Positions 41,379-49,887 of a stretch of DNA of 64,000 nt are shown piece after piece. Position numbers and translations under genes: made by a program. A model generated the notes under the pieces. The model was not told the DNA's origin, did not search any database, and was given only the letters and a program-made list of their open reading frames with translations. Each line of letters opens with the position of its first letter. The stretch's first letter is position 1. The DNA comes from Bog-159 sp963756605 (GTDB lineage Bacteria; Acidobacteriota; Terriglobia; Bryobacterales; Bryobacteraceae): positions 124,001-188,000 of the forward strand of contig CAVWOT010000018.1 of NCBI GenBank assembly GCA_963756605.1, in the 5' to 3' direction.

Positions 41379-42589
41379 GCCTTGCCCGCTTCGTATTTCT
41401 GCAACTCGATCTTCGCGACGGCCTCGCGATGTACTTCGTCCGGCCCGTCCGCCAGGCGCAGTGTGCGGGCCCCCGCCCAGGCGTGCGCCAGAAAGAAATC
41501 GTCCGAGACGCCCGCGCCGCCGTGCGCTTGTATGGCGCGATCGATCACCCGCAGCGCCATATTGGGCGCCACCACTTTAATCATGGCGATCTCCGCGCGC
41601 GCGGCTTTATTGCCCGAAACGTCCATCATGTACGCGGCTTTCAAAGTGAGCAGCCGCGCCTGCTCGATCTCCATGCGCGATTCGGCGATATCGGCGCGCA
41701 GCGTGCCGAATTCCGCCAGCCTGCGGCCGAAAGCCACGCGCGACTGCGCCCGCCGGCACATAGCCTCCAGCGCCCGCTCGGCCAGGCCGATCAGCCGCAT
41801 GCAGTGGTGGATACGCCCCGGTCCCAGGCGGCCCTGCGCGATTTCGAATCCGCGCCCTTCGCCCAGCAGCATGTTGGCGGCGGGCACGCGCACATTATCG
41901 AAGACCACTTCGCCGTGGCCGTGCGGCGCATCGTCATAGCCGAACACCGGCAGCATGCGCTCAATGCGGATGCCGGGCGTGTCCATGGGCGCCAGGATCA
42001 TGGCTTGCTGCTTGTGGCGCGGCGCCTGCGGATCCGTCTTGCCCATAAAGATGGCGATTTTACAGCGCGGGTCGCCCGCTCCCGAAGACCACCATTTGCG
42101 GCCGTTCAGCACGTACTCGCCGCCATCGCGCACGATGCTGGCGCAGATGTTGGTGGCATCCGATGAAGCTACCGCCGGTTCGGTCATGCAATAGCAGGAA
42201 CGGATGCGGCCCTCCAGCAGCGGGACCAGCCACTGTTCTTTCTGCTCGGGCGAGCCATAGCGGGCCAGTACTTCCATGTTGCCGGTATCGGGCGCCGAGC
42301 AGTTGAAGACTTCCGGCGCCATCGCCGCGCGCCCCATAATTTCGCAGAGGGGAGCGTATTCCAGGTTCGTCAGACCGGCGCCCCAGTCATCGTCCGGAAG
42401 GAACAGATTCCACAATCCGGCAGCACGGGCTTTGGGTTTCAACTCCTCGATGATGGGGACCGGCTGCCAGCGATCCCCTGCGGCGATCTGGCGGTAGTAG
42501 AGCGGTTCGTTCGGGTAGATATGCTGGTCCATGAACTCCATGAGCCGGCGCTGGAGTTCCTGGACTTTTTGGGGATGCGCGAAGTGCAT
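41375..42589 (-). CDS. Acyl-CoA dehydrogenase
   Basis: I start at ATG 42589 (MHFAHPQKVQELQRRL), giving 404 residues; the frame runs on to 42727 but only through the insertion element. Family motifs are present: the FAD-binding segment YCMTEPAVASSDATNI, RKWWSSGAGDP, FDNVRVPAANMLLGEGRGF, and near the C-terminus the helix IQAHGGAGVSDDFFLAHAWAGARTLRLADGPDEVH. It matches the ACAD10/11-like subgroup, where no separate catalytic glutamate is obvious in the usual place. It forms a coupled pair with the SDR. The IS256 element ends about 70 bases upstream, in its promoter zone. Confidence 0.9.
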   Translation of the reverse strand: MHFAHPQKVQELQRRLMEFMDQHIYPNEPLYYRQIAAGDRWQPVPIIEELKPKARAAGLWNLFLPDDDWGAGLTNLEYAPLCEIMGRAAMAPEVFNCSAPDTGNMEVLARYGSPEQKEQWLVPLLEGRIRSCYCMTEPAVASSDATNICASIVRDGGEYVLNGRKWWSSGAGDPRCKIAIFMGKTDPQAPRHKQQAMILAPMDTPGIRIERMLPVFGYDDAPHGHGEVVFDNVRVPAANMLLGEGRGFEIAQGRLGPGRIHHCMRLIGLAERALEAMCRRAQSRVAFGRRLAEFGTLRADIAESRMEIEQARLLTLKAAYMMDVSGNKAARAEIAMIKVVAPNMALRVIDRAIQAHGGAGVSDDFFLAHAWAGARTLRLADGPDEVHREAVAKIELQKYEAGKA

Positions 42590-42658
42590 CCCCGGATTGT
42601 CACGCAATGCACGGCGGGATGCAAAGCCTGCCTTGGAGGGCGGGTTTAGCCGCCGCGG

Positions 42659-44278
42659 CGAGGGTGTATAACAATCTGTGTAAACGTTCTCCACATCAAA
42701 TAAGGAGAACGGAGAAATGGAAATCAAAAAAGAGCTGCTCGACGAACTACTGAAGGACTATCAGAAACCCGAGGATGTGATTGGTGAGAATGGACTTTTG
42801 AAGCAGTTGACGAAGGCGCTTTTGGAGCGAGCCATGAGCGCCGAGCTGACCAACCACCTGGGGTACGAGAAAAGCGATCCGGCCGGGTATCACAGCGGAA
42901 ACTCACGCAACGGGACCACGCCGAAGACGCTGAAGGGCGACTTTGGAGAGATGAGCATCGAAACACCTCGCGATCGCAACGGCAGTTTCGAGCCACAGAT
43001 TATCAAGAAACACCAGACCCGGTTCGATGGATTTGACGACAAGATCCTGTCGATGTACGCGCGGGGCATGACCACGCGGGAGATCCAGGGGCACCTGCAG
43101 GAGATGTACGGCGTGGAGGTGAGCCCGACGCTGATCTCGGAGGTGACCGACGGGGTCATGGAGGAAGTTAAGGCTTGGCAGAATCGGCCGCTGGAGCCGG
43201 TGTATGGGGTCGTGTACCTGGATGCGCTGTACGTGAAAATGCGGCACGAGGGGCGGGTGGACAATCGCGCGGTGTACGTGGCGATCGGCATCGGATTGGA
43301 GGGACAGAAGGATGTGCTGGGCTTGTGGACGAGCAATAACGAAGGGGCCAAGTTCTGGTTGGGAGTGTTAACGGAGTTGAAGAACCGTGGGGTGAAGGAT
43401 ATCCTGATCGCCTGCGTGGACGGGCTGAGAGGGTTTCCGCAAGCCATCGAAAGCGTGTTCCCGCAGACGGTGGTACAGCTATGCATTGTGCACCTGGTGC
43501 GGGCCAGTTTGAACTACGTGAACTGGAAGGAGCGCAAGCAGGTGGCGGCGGATCTGAAGGAGATCTACCGGGCGGTCACGGCGGTACAGGCGGAGCTGGA
43601 GTTGAATACGTTCCAAACCAAGTGGGGATCGAAGTACCAGGCCATCGGCAAACTGTGGAAAGAAAACTGGGCGCGGGTGGTACCGTTTTTCGAGTTCCCG
43701 GCCGAGGTGCGGAAGGTGATCTACACGACCAACGCGGTGGAGTCGTTGCACATGAGCCTGCGCAAAATCATCAAGACGCGGGGCTCGTTTCCGAGTGAAG
43801 AGGCGGCTCTCAAGCTGATCTACCTGGCGTTGCGGAACGTGATTCAAAAATGGGATACGGTGCAGGGCTGGAAACAGGCACTAAATCATTTTCAGATGCT
43901 GTGGGGCGACCGCATCCAGGCAGCTTTGAACCGTTGAAGGAAGAGCCGAATGCGTAACCATCGGGCCAGATTCCAATCATCCGGGAAGGAGCCGGAAATA
44001 GCCTGCGGCAGCAAGGAATTTGGACGCCCCCTTTCCCGTTTCCCCCTCCGGGGGCAAGCCGGGGCGGGCGGGTTCCCCCCACGCCGGGACACGCTGCGCG
44101 GCCAGCCAAAGGCGCTGGCACGCATCGTGCGCCGGCTCCCCCCACAAGAGGGCTGCCGCCCCCTTGTGCATCCCCTGCGCAGCGCGCGGGTGCAGGGTTC
44201 ATGCATTGCACAGATTCCGCAGGGCTGAAAAGAAGGTTTGATTTTGGGAGAGTCGTTTACACAAAATAGTTGACACTA
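42659..44278. mobile_element. IS256-family insertion sequence
   Basis: Imperfect terminal inverted repeats share TGTGTAAACG (42677-42686) and CGTTTACACA (44254-44263), within longer ends GTGTATAACAATC and GTGTCAACTATTT. The nonamer CCGCCGCGG occurs directly outside both ends (42650-42658 and 44279-44287), a candidate target duplication of the 8-9 bp length usual for this family. The exact end base is uncertain by about 3 bases. A single transposase gene is followed by a GC-rich, non-coding 3' tail (43938-44253) in which I see no gene; the tail makes the element longer than typical IS256 members. Confidence 0.82.
42717..43937 (+). CDS. IS256-family transposase
   Basis: The 406-residue product has the family's N-terminal region (LLKQLTKALLERAMSAELTNHLGY, TPKTLKGDFGEMSIETPRDR) and the DDE catalytic core: first Asp in VVYLDALYVKMR, second in DILIACVDGLRGFPQAI, and Glu in TTNAVESLHMSLRK. 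The conserved QLCIVHLVR segment follows the second Asp. It is full length without internal stops, so the element may be active. A GGAGAA ribosome-binding site sits just before ATG 42717. Confidence 0.95.
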   Translation: MEIKKELLDELLKDYQKPEDVIGENGLLKQLTKALLERAMSAELTNHLGYEKSDPAGYHSGNSRNGTTPKTLKGDFGEMSIETPRDRNGSFEPQIIKKHQTRFDGFDDKILSMYARGMTTREIQGHLQEMYGVEVSPTLISEVTDGVMEEVKAWQNRPLEPVYGVVYLDALYVKMRHEGRVDNRAVYVAIGIGLEGQKDVLGLWTSNNEGAKFWLGVLTELKNRGVKDILIACVDGLRGFPQAIESVFPQTVVQLCIVHLVRASLNYVNWKERKQVAADLKEIYRAVTAVQAELELNTFQTKWGSKYQAIGKLWKENWARVVPFFEFPAEVRKVIYTTNAVESLHMSLRKIIKTRGSFPSEEAALKLIYLALRNVIQKWDTVQGWKQALNHFQMLWGDRIQAALNR

Positions 44279-44302
44279 CCGCCGCGGCTTAGCCCCGCAG
44301 CG

Positions 44303-44584
44303 TCAGACTCCGACCAGCTTGCGCCCCTGCGACCAAAGCTCGGTAGCTTCATCCACCACCTTGCGGGTCTCGTCGTAGATCACCTTGATGCGCTCCAGCA
44401 TGTCCTTGCTGACTACCGCCAGATCGTTCGTCTTATCCGCAACCCGCCGCGTGGCCGTGTACCAGCCGTTCCGCTTCCGCCGGTTGAGGGCCACCGCCAC
44501 GCCGATAGCCGCGCCAACGCCCACGCCCATCCAAACTAAGCTTGTATTAATCCCCGTCCCTGAGTTCTTATGTTCGCTTGTCAT
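44303..44584 (-). CDS. Small single-pass membrane protein
   Basis: From ATG 44584 this encodes 93 residues: a short polar N-terminus, one transmembrane helix (LVWMGVGVGAAIGVAVAL, about 15-32) with a basic stop (NRRKRN), then a long amphipathic helix (DMLERIKVIYDETRKVVDEATELW). It resembles YtxH-like or DUF883-like envelope stress proteins in layout but I cannot assign it firmly. The open frame extends upstream of 44584 without a better start. Confidence 0.6.
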   Translation of the reverse strand: MTSEHKNSGTGINTSLVWMGVGVGAAIGVAVALNRRKRNGWYTATRRVADKTNDLAVVSKDMLERIKVIYDETRKVVDEATELWSQGRKLVGV

Positions 44585-44735
44585 CGAGATTTTACACTCC
44601 TTTCCCTCCTTCCATTCTATCGGGAATGCCGGAGAATCCCGTGAAAACACACTCGCGGAAGGTACTGCGCCACACGCCTTGGCCACAACCTCGGTGCGTG
44701 CCCGTACGAAAAGACCGCTTACTTCGCAGTATCGA

Positions 44736-44981
44736 TCACGCCTCTTTCTTCTTCAACAGGTGATCGTTATCCTGGATGAAAGTCTTGATTTGTTCCGACG
44801 CGGACAGCAGTTTGTCCCACTGCTCCTTATATAACGTGACCGGGAAACGGCCCAAGCCATAGACTGACACCCCGCCTTTCTCGCTCACGCGGATAGAAAT
44901 CTGGCCCCGTCCCGGCCTCTTCAGCGCCTCGTTCTCGGCGCGCAATCGTTCCAGTTCAGCTTTCAGGTCTTCTTCTGCCAT
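44736..44981 (-). CDS. Small conserved-looking protein with N-terminal coiled coil
   Basis: From ATG 44981 this gives 81 residues: a short heptad helix (LKAELERLRAENEALKR), then a compact strand part (ISIRVSEKGGVSVYGLGRFPVTLYKEQWDKLLS) and a helical, lysine-rich end (LLKKKEA). The GLGRFPVTLY segment recurs in small unnamed proteins of cyanobacteria and acidobacteria, as far as I recall. No function is known to me. The upstream open part (SNRDRGRDRSRK) is unlikely to be translated. Confidence 0.6.
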   Translation of the reverse strand: MAEEDLKAELERLRAENEALKRPGRGQISIRVSEKGGVSVYGLGRFPVTLYKEQWDKLLSASEQIKTFIQDNDHLLKKKEA

Positions 44982-45139
44982 ACCATGACAGCATATCGAA
45001 TTTCCACGACCGCCTTCTGACTTCCGACTCCTATCCCGCCCCCGATCCCGGTTGGACTCCACCGCCCGGTCTGCAAAAGTTCCAAAATTTTAACAAAACC
45101 ACCACAAACCGGCAGTCCGCGCCGTCGTATCGTGTAAGC

Positions 45140-45673
45140 ATGCCGGTCATGGATCAAAGCGGTGCGCCTGCGCAAAACGATCTGACACGCAGGAAATTCT
45201 ACGTCGCGATGATCTACGGATTGTGGTGCCTCATCGCGGCGGCGCTCTCCGTCCCTGCGGCCATCTATCTGCTCATTCCCCCAAAGCTCCGTAAAATGCC
45301 GCAGTGGGTGGAGGCGGGCGATGTATCCAGCCTCGACCCGCGCGCGCCTATGGAGATGGTCTTCCGCCAGAATCGCGTGGATGGCTGGAAAATCCAGAGC
45401 GAAAAAACGTCGGCATGGGTGGTGAAGCTGGCCGATTCCCAAGTGGTCGCTTACGGGCCACAGTGCACGCATCTGGGCTGCGCCTATCATTGGGACGACA
45501 GCCGCAACTACTTTCTGTGCCCCTGCCACAGCTCCATTTTCAATATCGATGGCGCAGTGGTCTCGGGACCCGCGCCGCGGCCGCTCGACCGGTACGAGAC
45601 CAAGATTGAGAGGGGCAAGCTGCTGCTGGGCGCGCTCCGCCAGTCGCCCCACGAATCGAAGGAGAAGGCGTGA
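45140..45673 (+). CDS. qcrA: Rieske iron-sulfur subunit of a cytochrome bc complex
   Basis: This 177-residue protein has an N-terminal transmembrane anchor (YGLWCLIAAALSVPAAIYLL) and a Rieske domain with both cluster boxes, CTHLGCAYHW (about 113) and CPCHSSIFN (about 132). It transfers electrons from quinol to cytochrome c in the bc complex. The gene overlaps the cytochrome b gene by GTGA (45670-45673), forming a two-gene unit. Confidence 0.93.
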   Translation: MPVMDQSGAPAQNDLTRRKFYVAMIYGLWCLIAAALSVPAAIYLLIPPKLRKMPQWVEAGDVSSLDPRAPMEMVFRQNRVDGWKIQSEKTSAWVVKLADSQVVAYGPQCTHLGCAYHWDDSRNYFLCPCHSSIFNIDGAVVSGPAPRPLDRYETKIERGKLLLGALRQSPHESKEKA

Positions 45674-47319
45674 GCTGGCTTGATCATCGCACCGGAATTG
45701 AAACCGCCATCCGGAATTTTCTTTACGAAGATATTCCGGCTTCGAGCGGCTGGCACCAGGTTTTCGGCAGCATCGCCGTTTTCCTGTTTCTGGTGCAGGC
45801 GTTCACCGGCGCGCTGCTGGCCTTCAACTACGCGCCCACCCCCGGCGACGCCTATAACAGCCTGCGCTACATCCTCACCGAAGTGACCGCCGGCCACCTC
45901 ATCCGTGGCCTGCATCATTGGGGCGCCAGCATGCTGATCGTGGTGGTGGTGCTGCATATGACGCAGGTGTTTCTGTATGGCGCATACAAGAAGCCGCGCG
46001 AGGCCACCTGGATGATGGGAGTGGTGTTGCTGCTGCTTACCATGGCCTACGGCCTCACCGGATATCTGCTGCCTTGGGACAATCGCGCTTATTGGGGCAC
46101 AGTCGTCGCCACGCAGATCGCCGCACACATCCCGTTCCTCGGTCCCTATATGAGTCGCCTGCTAGGCGGAGAAGGCGCCATCGGCGTGGTCACTTTCGCG
46201 CGATTTTACGGCCTGCATGTGTTGCTGCTGCCGCCGGCCACCGGCTTGCTGATCGCGCTGCATATTTACCTGGTGCGCAAGCACGGCGTCGCGCCGGCGC
46301 CCGGGGACGAAGTCAAAACCACCAGAAAGTTCTACCCGCAGCAGGCCTTCAAAGATACCGCGGCCATCTTTGCCGCGTTCATCATTCTTTTCGTGATGGC
46401 GGTAGCCGTGCGCGTGCCCCTGGAACGCCTGGCCGATCCCACCGACACGACTTACATCCCGCGCCCCGACTGGTATTTCCTGTTTCTCTTTCAAACGCTC
46501 AAATTCTTCGATGGTCCGCTGGCCGTGGTGGGCAGCGTGATTCTGCCCTCGCTCGCCATCCTGGCGCTGTTGCTGGTGCCTTTCATCGATCGCGGAAAAG
46601 TGTTGCGTGTCACGCGGCGCACGGCGGCGTTCGGTGTCGCGGCATTGGCGCTGCTCGGTTGGACCGGACTGACGGTGGCCGCGATCGTCACTACGCCCAA
46701 ACCCGACACAGTCGCCATCGATTACGGCGCGCCCACCGATTGGATAGGCCTTTCGCCGCAGGAACTGGCCGGCATCGGATACTTCCGCCGCGAGAATTGC
46801 GCCAGTTGTCACGCCTTGGACGGGAAGGCGGCCGCGCCGGCGGGTGTGTCGGCAAAACCCGGTCCCGATCTGGCGAATCTGCCTATTAAGAAATCGGCGG
46901 CTTGGATGATTGCGCACTTCAAGCGGCCGGCCGTCATGGTGCCCGGCAGTTCCATGCCCGCGATTCAATTGAGCGATGCGCAGTTGAACACCCTGGCGGC
47001 ATTTCTGTTGAAGCTGACGCCGGGCAATGCCGAGGCGCTCGCCAATGCCCCGGATTTCGCGGTCCAGGCCGCTCTGCTGTATCAGGCAAAAAATTGCGGC
47101 GCCTGCCACGAAGTGAACGGCGTGGGCATGAAAATGGGTCCGCCCTTGAACGGACTTGGCCGCCGCCGCACCAAGACGTGGGTGGCGCAACATTTTGCCA
47201 ACCCCGCGGCGCTCTCGCCGGGCAGCTTCATGCCGCCCTATCAGTTCTCGCCGCGCGAGATGGATAATCTCATTGCGTATCTCTTCACGCTGCCGGATGC
47301 ATCTCCTACGACACCCTAA
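45670..47319 (+). CDS. Cytochrome b fused to a diheme cytochrome c
   Basis: The GTG start at 45670 overlaps the Rieske stop. The 549-residue chain begins as cytochrome b, with bis-histidine helices (RGLHHWGASMLIVVVVLHMTQVF, LHVLLLPPATGLLIALHIYLVRKH), the PDWYF-type quinol-site motif (RPDWYFLFLFQTLKF) and eight or so transmembrane helices to about residue 355. Two c-type heme sites follow, CASCH (about 377) and CGACH (about 476). Thus Rieske, b and c functions are packed into two genes, as in several acidobacterial bc complexes. The product feeds a terminal oxidase or other acceptor not encoded here. Confidence 0.92.
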   Translation: MSWLDHRTGIETAIRNFLYEDIPASSGWHQVFGSIAVFLFLVQAFTGALLAFNYAPTPGDAYNSLRYILTEVTAGHLIRGLHHWGASMLIVVVVLHMTQVFLYGAYKKPREATWMMGVVLLLLTMAYGLTGYLLPWDNRAYWGTVVATQIAAHIPFLGPYMSRLLGGEGAIGVVTFARFYGLHVLLLPPATGLLIALHIYLVRKHGVAPAPGDEVKTTRKFYPQQAFKDTAAIFAAFIILFVMAVAVRVPLERLADPTDTTYIPRPDWYFLFLFQTLKFFDGPLAVVGSVILPSLAILALLLVPFIDRGKVLRVTRRTAAFGVAALALLGWTGLTVAAIVTTPKPDTVAIDYGAPTDWIGLSPQELAGIGYFRRENCASCHALDGKAAAPAGVSAKPGPDLANLPIKKSAAWMIAHFKRPAVMVPGSSMPAIQLSDAQLNTLAAFLLKLTPGNAEALANAPDFAVQAALLYQAKNCGACHEVNGVGMKMGPPLNGLGRRRTKTWVAQHFANPAALSPGSFMPPYQFSPREMDNLIAYLFTLPDASPTTP

Positions 47320-47468
47320 TCTGAGGCGCGCGCGTAAATCTGAGCCGCGCGCGTGAGCAAGCGGTTTCTACGTGCGTTTCAGTCCCCCCATTGCGCCGGG
47401 ATCATGGACTCACGCGTGCATACCAATTATGATCGTGGTCAAGAAGACCTCATAACAAGGAGTCCCCG

Positions 47469-47993
47469 ATGCCAACTACCGAAGATAAAGTCGAACCGCG
47501 ACGCCGGGCCCCGGCCCTTGCGACACCCACTGATCTCGAAGCCGACGCCGTAAAGAATATTACGGGCGGCCTGAACGCCCTACTGGCCGATGTGTTTGCC
47601 CTCTATGTGAAGACCAAGAACTTCCATTGGCACGTGAGCGGTCCGCATTTCCGCGACTACCACCTGTTGCTCGATGAGCACGCCGAACAGATTTTCAAAA
47701 TGACCGATGACATCGCCGAACGCGTGCGCAAGATCGGCGGCACCACCGTGCGTTCCATCGGCCACATTGGCCGGCTGCAGCGCCTGAGCGATAACGATGC
47801 CGAATACGTCGACCCGCCCGACATGCTGGCCGAACTACGCGAGGATAACCGCGCGCTGCTGGCCAGTATGCGCGAGATGCATGATCTGTGCGATGACGAG
47901 AACGATGTAGCCACCACCAGCCTGCTGGAGGTTTGGATCGACGAAACCGAGCGGCGCGTGTGGTTCCTGTTCGAGACCGGCCGTACGCGCTAA
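47469..47993 (+). CDS. dps: Dps-family ferritin-like DNA-protection protein
   Basis: The 174-residue product has a basic, disordered N-terminus (about 1-25, possible DNA binding) and the Dps four-helix fold. The intersubunit ferroxidase residues lie in KNFHWHVSGPHFRDYHLLLDEHAEQI (His, His, Asp, Glu). It oxidises and stores iron with peroxide and protects DNA in stationary phase. AAGGAG precedes ATG 47469. It is followed by a hairpin repeat that separates it from a convergent gene. Confidence 0.93.
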   Translation: MPTTEDKVEPRRRAPALATPTDLEADAVKNITGGLNALLADVFALYVKTKNFHWHVSGPHFRDYHLLLDEHAEQIFKMTDDIAERVRKIGGTTVRSIGHIGRLQRLSDNDAEYVDPPDMLAELREDNRALLASMREMHDLCDDENDVATTSLLEVWIDETERRVWFLFETGRTR

Positions 47994-47998
47994 GGCAC

Positions 47999-48041
47999 GT
48001 GGGGCAGACCTCCAGGTCTGCGCGGGTCCTCCAGGACCCGC
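47999..48041. repeat. Intergenic modular hairpin repeat, copy 2
   Basis: It starts with GTGGGGC and contains two perfect hairpins, CAGACCT-CC-AGGTCTG and GCGGGTCCT-CC-AGGACCCGC. It lies between the convergent dps and DapA-family genes, where a bidirectional terminator would be expected. The terminal GCCCCAC seen in the other copies is missing. Confidence 0.75.
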
Positions 48042-48059
48042 GCCGCGGTTTCGTTTTGT

Positions 48060-48938
48060 TCACAGCCATCCGCGCAGCCAATCCCGGAACTCATCCAGCG
48101 CGGCCTGCGTCTCCCGCGCCAATGGCACAGGCGGCGGCCCGCTCTTCATCCCCCGCACCGCCAGCGCCGCCTTTATGGCTACCGGCGTGGGGAACGGTTC
48201 GATGCGGTCCAGGAATTCGTGCAGCCGGGCATCCAGGCGGGCCGTCTCACCTTCATCCTGCCTGGCGATAGCTCTGTCCAGCCCCAAGAGCAGTTCCGGC
48301 ATGGCGCAAGCTACACCCGAAACCACGCCGTCGGCCCCTGCCCGGCGCGCCCGCGCGAAGATGCTGTCGTGGCCCACCAGCAGCGTGTAAGGATGTTCGC
48401 GTTTGTAACGGTTCAGCGACTCAAAATTATCCCAATCGCCGCTCGAATCCTTGATACCCGCAAACCGGCCGGTGGCCAGCAACTGCACCGCTGTCTCGGC
48501 CGCGATACCGCTGGTGAAAGCCGGAATGTTGTATAGATAGATCGGCGCCCGTTCATTCATCTCGATGGCGAACCGCAGGTAAAACTCGCGGATTTCCAAT
48601 TGGCCGTAACGGAAGAAATAAGGAGGCATCAGCAGCAGCCCCGCCGCGCCCGCCGCGCTGGCCTCCCGGCCTAAAGCCAGGGCGCCATCCAGCGTGGAGT
48701 GCGAAACGCCCGCCAATAGCGGAACCCGGCTGCGTTTGACGGCCAGGTATACCAGGCGCACCCGGTCGTCTACATTCAGATTGACGAATTCGCCGGTCGA
48801 GCCGAGCAACGCGATGCCCTGCACTCCCGCGCCGCATAAAAAATCGATCAGATCGAGAGTGGCCCCGATATCGGGCTCGTCGCCCCGCTTGCTGTGCGGC
48901 GTCACCGCGGCGGCGATCACACCGGAAAAAGGCGGCAT
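48060..48938 (-). CDS. Dihydrodipicolinate synthase (DapA) family aldolase
   Basis: ATG 48938 gives 292 residues (MPPFSGVIAAAVTPHSKRGDE); upstream open sequence is poor in starts. The TIM-barrel Schiff-base aldolase signatures are present: LGSTGEFVNLN (carboxylate binding), the tyrosine in IYLYNIPAFTSG and the Schiff-base lysine in FAGIKDSSGD. Residues specific to true DapA are only partly kept. Homologues with this pattern include 2-keto-3-deoxy-sugar-acid and N-acetylneuraminate-type lyases, so the substrate is open. Confidence 0.87.
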   Translation of the reverse strand: MPPFSGVIAAAVTPHSKRGDEPDIGATLDLIDFLCGAGVQGIALLGSTGEFVNLNVDDRVRLVYLAVKRSRVPLLAGVSHSTLDGALALGREASAAGAAGLLLMPPYFFRYGQLEIREFYLRFAIEMNERAPIYLYNIPAFTSGIAAETAVQLLATGRFAGIKDSSGDWDNFESLNRYKREHPYTLLVGHDSIFARARRAGADGVVSGVACAMPELLLGLDRAIARQDEGETARLDARLHEFLDRIEPFPTPVAIKAALAVRGMKSGPPPVPLARETQAALDEFRDWLRGWL

Positions 48939-49151
48939 CACTTCGTCCGCACCAGATCCGTGACCGCGCGATTGTCCTTCAGGATGCCGTCCTCCACGCC
49001 TCACGAGCGCGGCCTGCATGGGGCCCTCGGACCCGCCCTTCGCTCGAAATACATCTCTTCTCGCTCTTGCGCGAGGCACGCGGCCGGCGAGAATGGGCGC
49101 CCCGCTCCAGCGCCCGCTCATTCGTGCGCGTGTTCACGCAGCGTCCGCCCT

Positions 49152-49460
49152 CTACCCATCCGCCCCGGCGCCGGCCACCTGCGTCTTGCGGCTCAGGAAA
49201 CATTCCCGGCAATACACCGGCCTGCCCTGGGTAGGTTTGAACGGCACGGTCGTTTCCCGCCCGCACTGCGAACAGACCGTCATGGTTTCCGTCTTGCCCC
49301 CAACCGACGGTCCCGCCTGCCGCTTGCTCTTGCACGCTTTGCAACGCTTCGGCTCGTTCTTAAAGTTTTTGTCGTGGAAGAAGTGTTGTTCTCCCGCTGT
49401 GAAAACAAATTCGGCTCCGCATTCCGAGCACTTGAGAATCCGATCCTGGAACTCCGCCAT
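49152..49460 (-). CDS. Double zinc-ribbon protein
   Basis: This 102-residue protein has two zinc-ribbon units. The first pairs CSECGAEF (about 11-18) with CKACKSKR (about 40-47); the second pairs CSQCGRET (about 63) with GRPVYCRECF (about 80-89). The second unit is the CXXC...GRPVYCRECF zinc-ribbon common in small bacterial proteins next to translation genes. It is the gene after rpsU on the same strand, with a hairpin in between. A nucleic-acid-binding role is plausible but unproven. Confidence 0.8.
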   Translation of the reverse strand: MAEFQDRILKCSECGAEFVFTAGEQHFFHDKNFKNEPKRCKACKSKRQAGPSVGGKTETMTVCSQCGRETTVPFKPTQGRPVYCRECFLSRKTQVAGAGADG

Positions 49461-49493
49461 ATGCCAACCTGGTTTCCGCGAACGGGTTGTGGA

Positions 49494-49517
49494 GCGGACA
49501 GGCCGGAACCTGTCCGC
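49494..49517. terminator. Hairpin after rpsU
   Basis: GCGGACAGG (49494-49502), CCGGAA and CCTGTCCGC (49509-49517) form a perfect 9-bp stem 6 bases beyond the rpsU stop. It has no T-run and resembles the modular hairpin repeats in style (preceded by GTGGA, followed by CCGTGG), but lacks the CTCCAG centre. Confidence 0.55.
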
Positions 49518-49523
49518 CCGTGG

Positions 49524-49721
49524 TTATTCGATTTCCCGGCGTGACTTCTTCCGGTTTCGCTTGCGTGCGAGCGCCTGTTTAACCCGCTTTTTTTCGCCCG
49601 GCTTCAAATAAAAGGAGTGCCTTTTGACCTCCTTTATAATGTCCTCCTGCTGGACTTTGCGCTTGAAGCGGCGGAGAGCGTTTTCGAGCGTCTCGCCATC
49701 TTGTAACTTTACCTCAGCCAA
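49524..49721 (-). CDS. rpsU: Ribosomal protein bS21
   Basis: The 65-residue, very basic protein (VKLQDGETLENALRRFKRK ... KKRVKQALARKRNRKK) is bS21 of the 30S subunit, involved in initiation. Its start codon is TTG at 49721, with GGAGGTG at 49731-49737. The rare start together with a leader hairpin upstream suggests controlled, low-efficiency initiation. A possible promoter on the minus strand (TTGACT at 49805-49810 with a weak AATGAT) lies about 60 bases further upstream. Confidence 0.95.
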   Translation of the reverse strand: MAEVKLQDGETLENALRRFKRKVQQEDIIKEVKRHSFYLKPGEKKRVKQALARKRNRKKSRREIE

Positions 49722-49755
49722 CTAAAACTACACCTCCAAACCCGACCTAGATTTT

Positions 49756-49769
49756 TCTGCTTTCGCAGA
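49756..49769 (-). promoter_or_regulatory. GNRA-capped hairpin in the rpsU leader
   Basis: On the coding strand the leader contains TCTGC-GAAA-GCAGA, a 5-bp stem closed by a GAAA tetraloop, about 19 bases upstream of the Shine-Dalgarno sequence. GNRA loops are typical of functional RNA contacts. A role in autogenous control is inference only. Confidence 0.4.
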
Positions 49770-49887
49770 GAGGGTACTGATATCATTAAGTGGTTGGCGG
49801 ACAAAGTCAAGTCCAAAATTCGCCCGGACACCCTCCAGAGGGAAGGCGTCTTAGCGTAAACCAACTGCTTTTCAATAGTTTAAACGA

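Noticed and set aside
42590..42727. N-terminal extension of the acyl-CoA dehydrogenase to 42727
   Set aside because: The added 46 residues are encoded partly by the insertion element and lack similarity to the family; MHFAHPQK at 42589 is the natural start.
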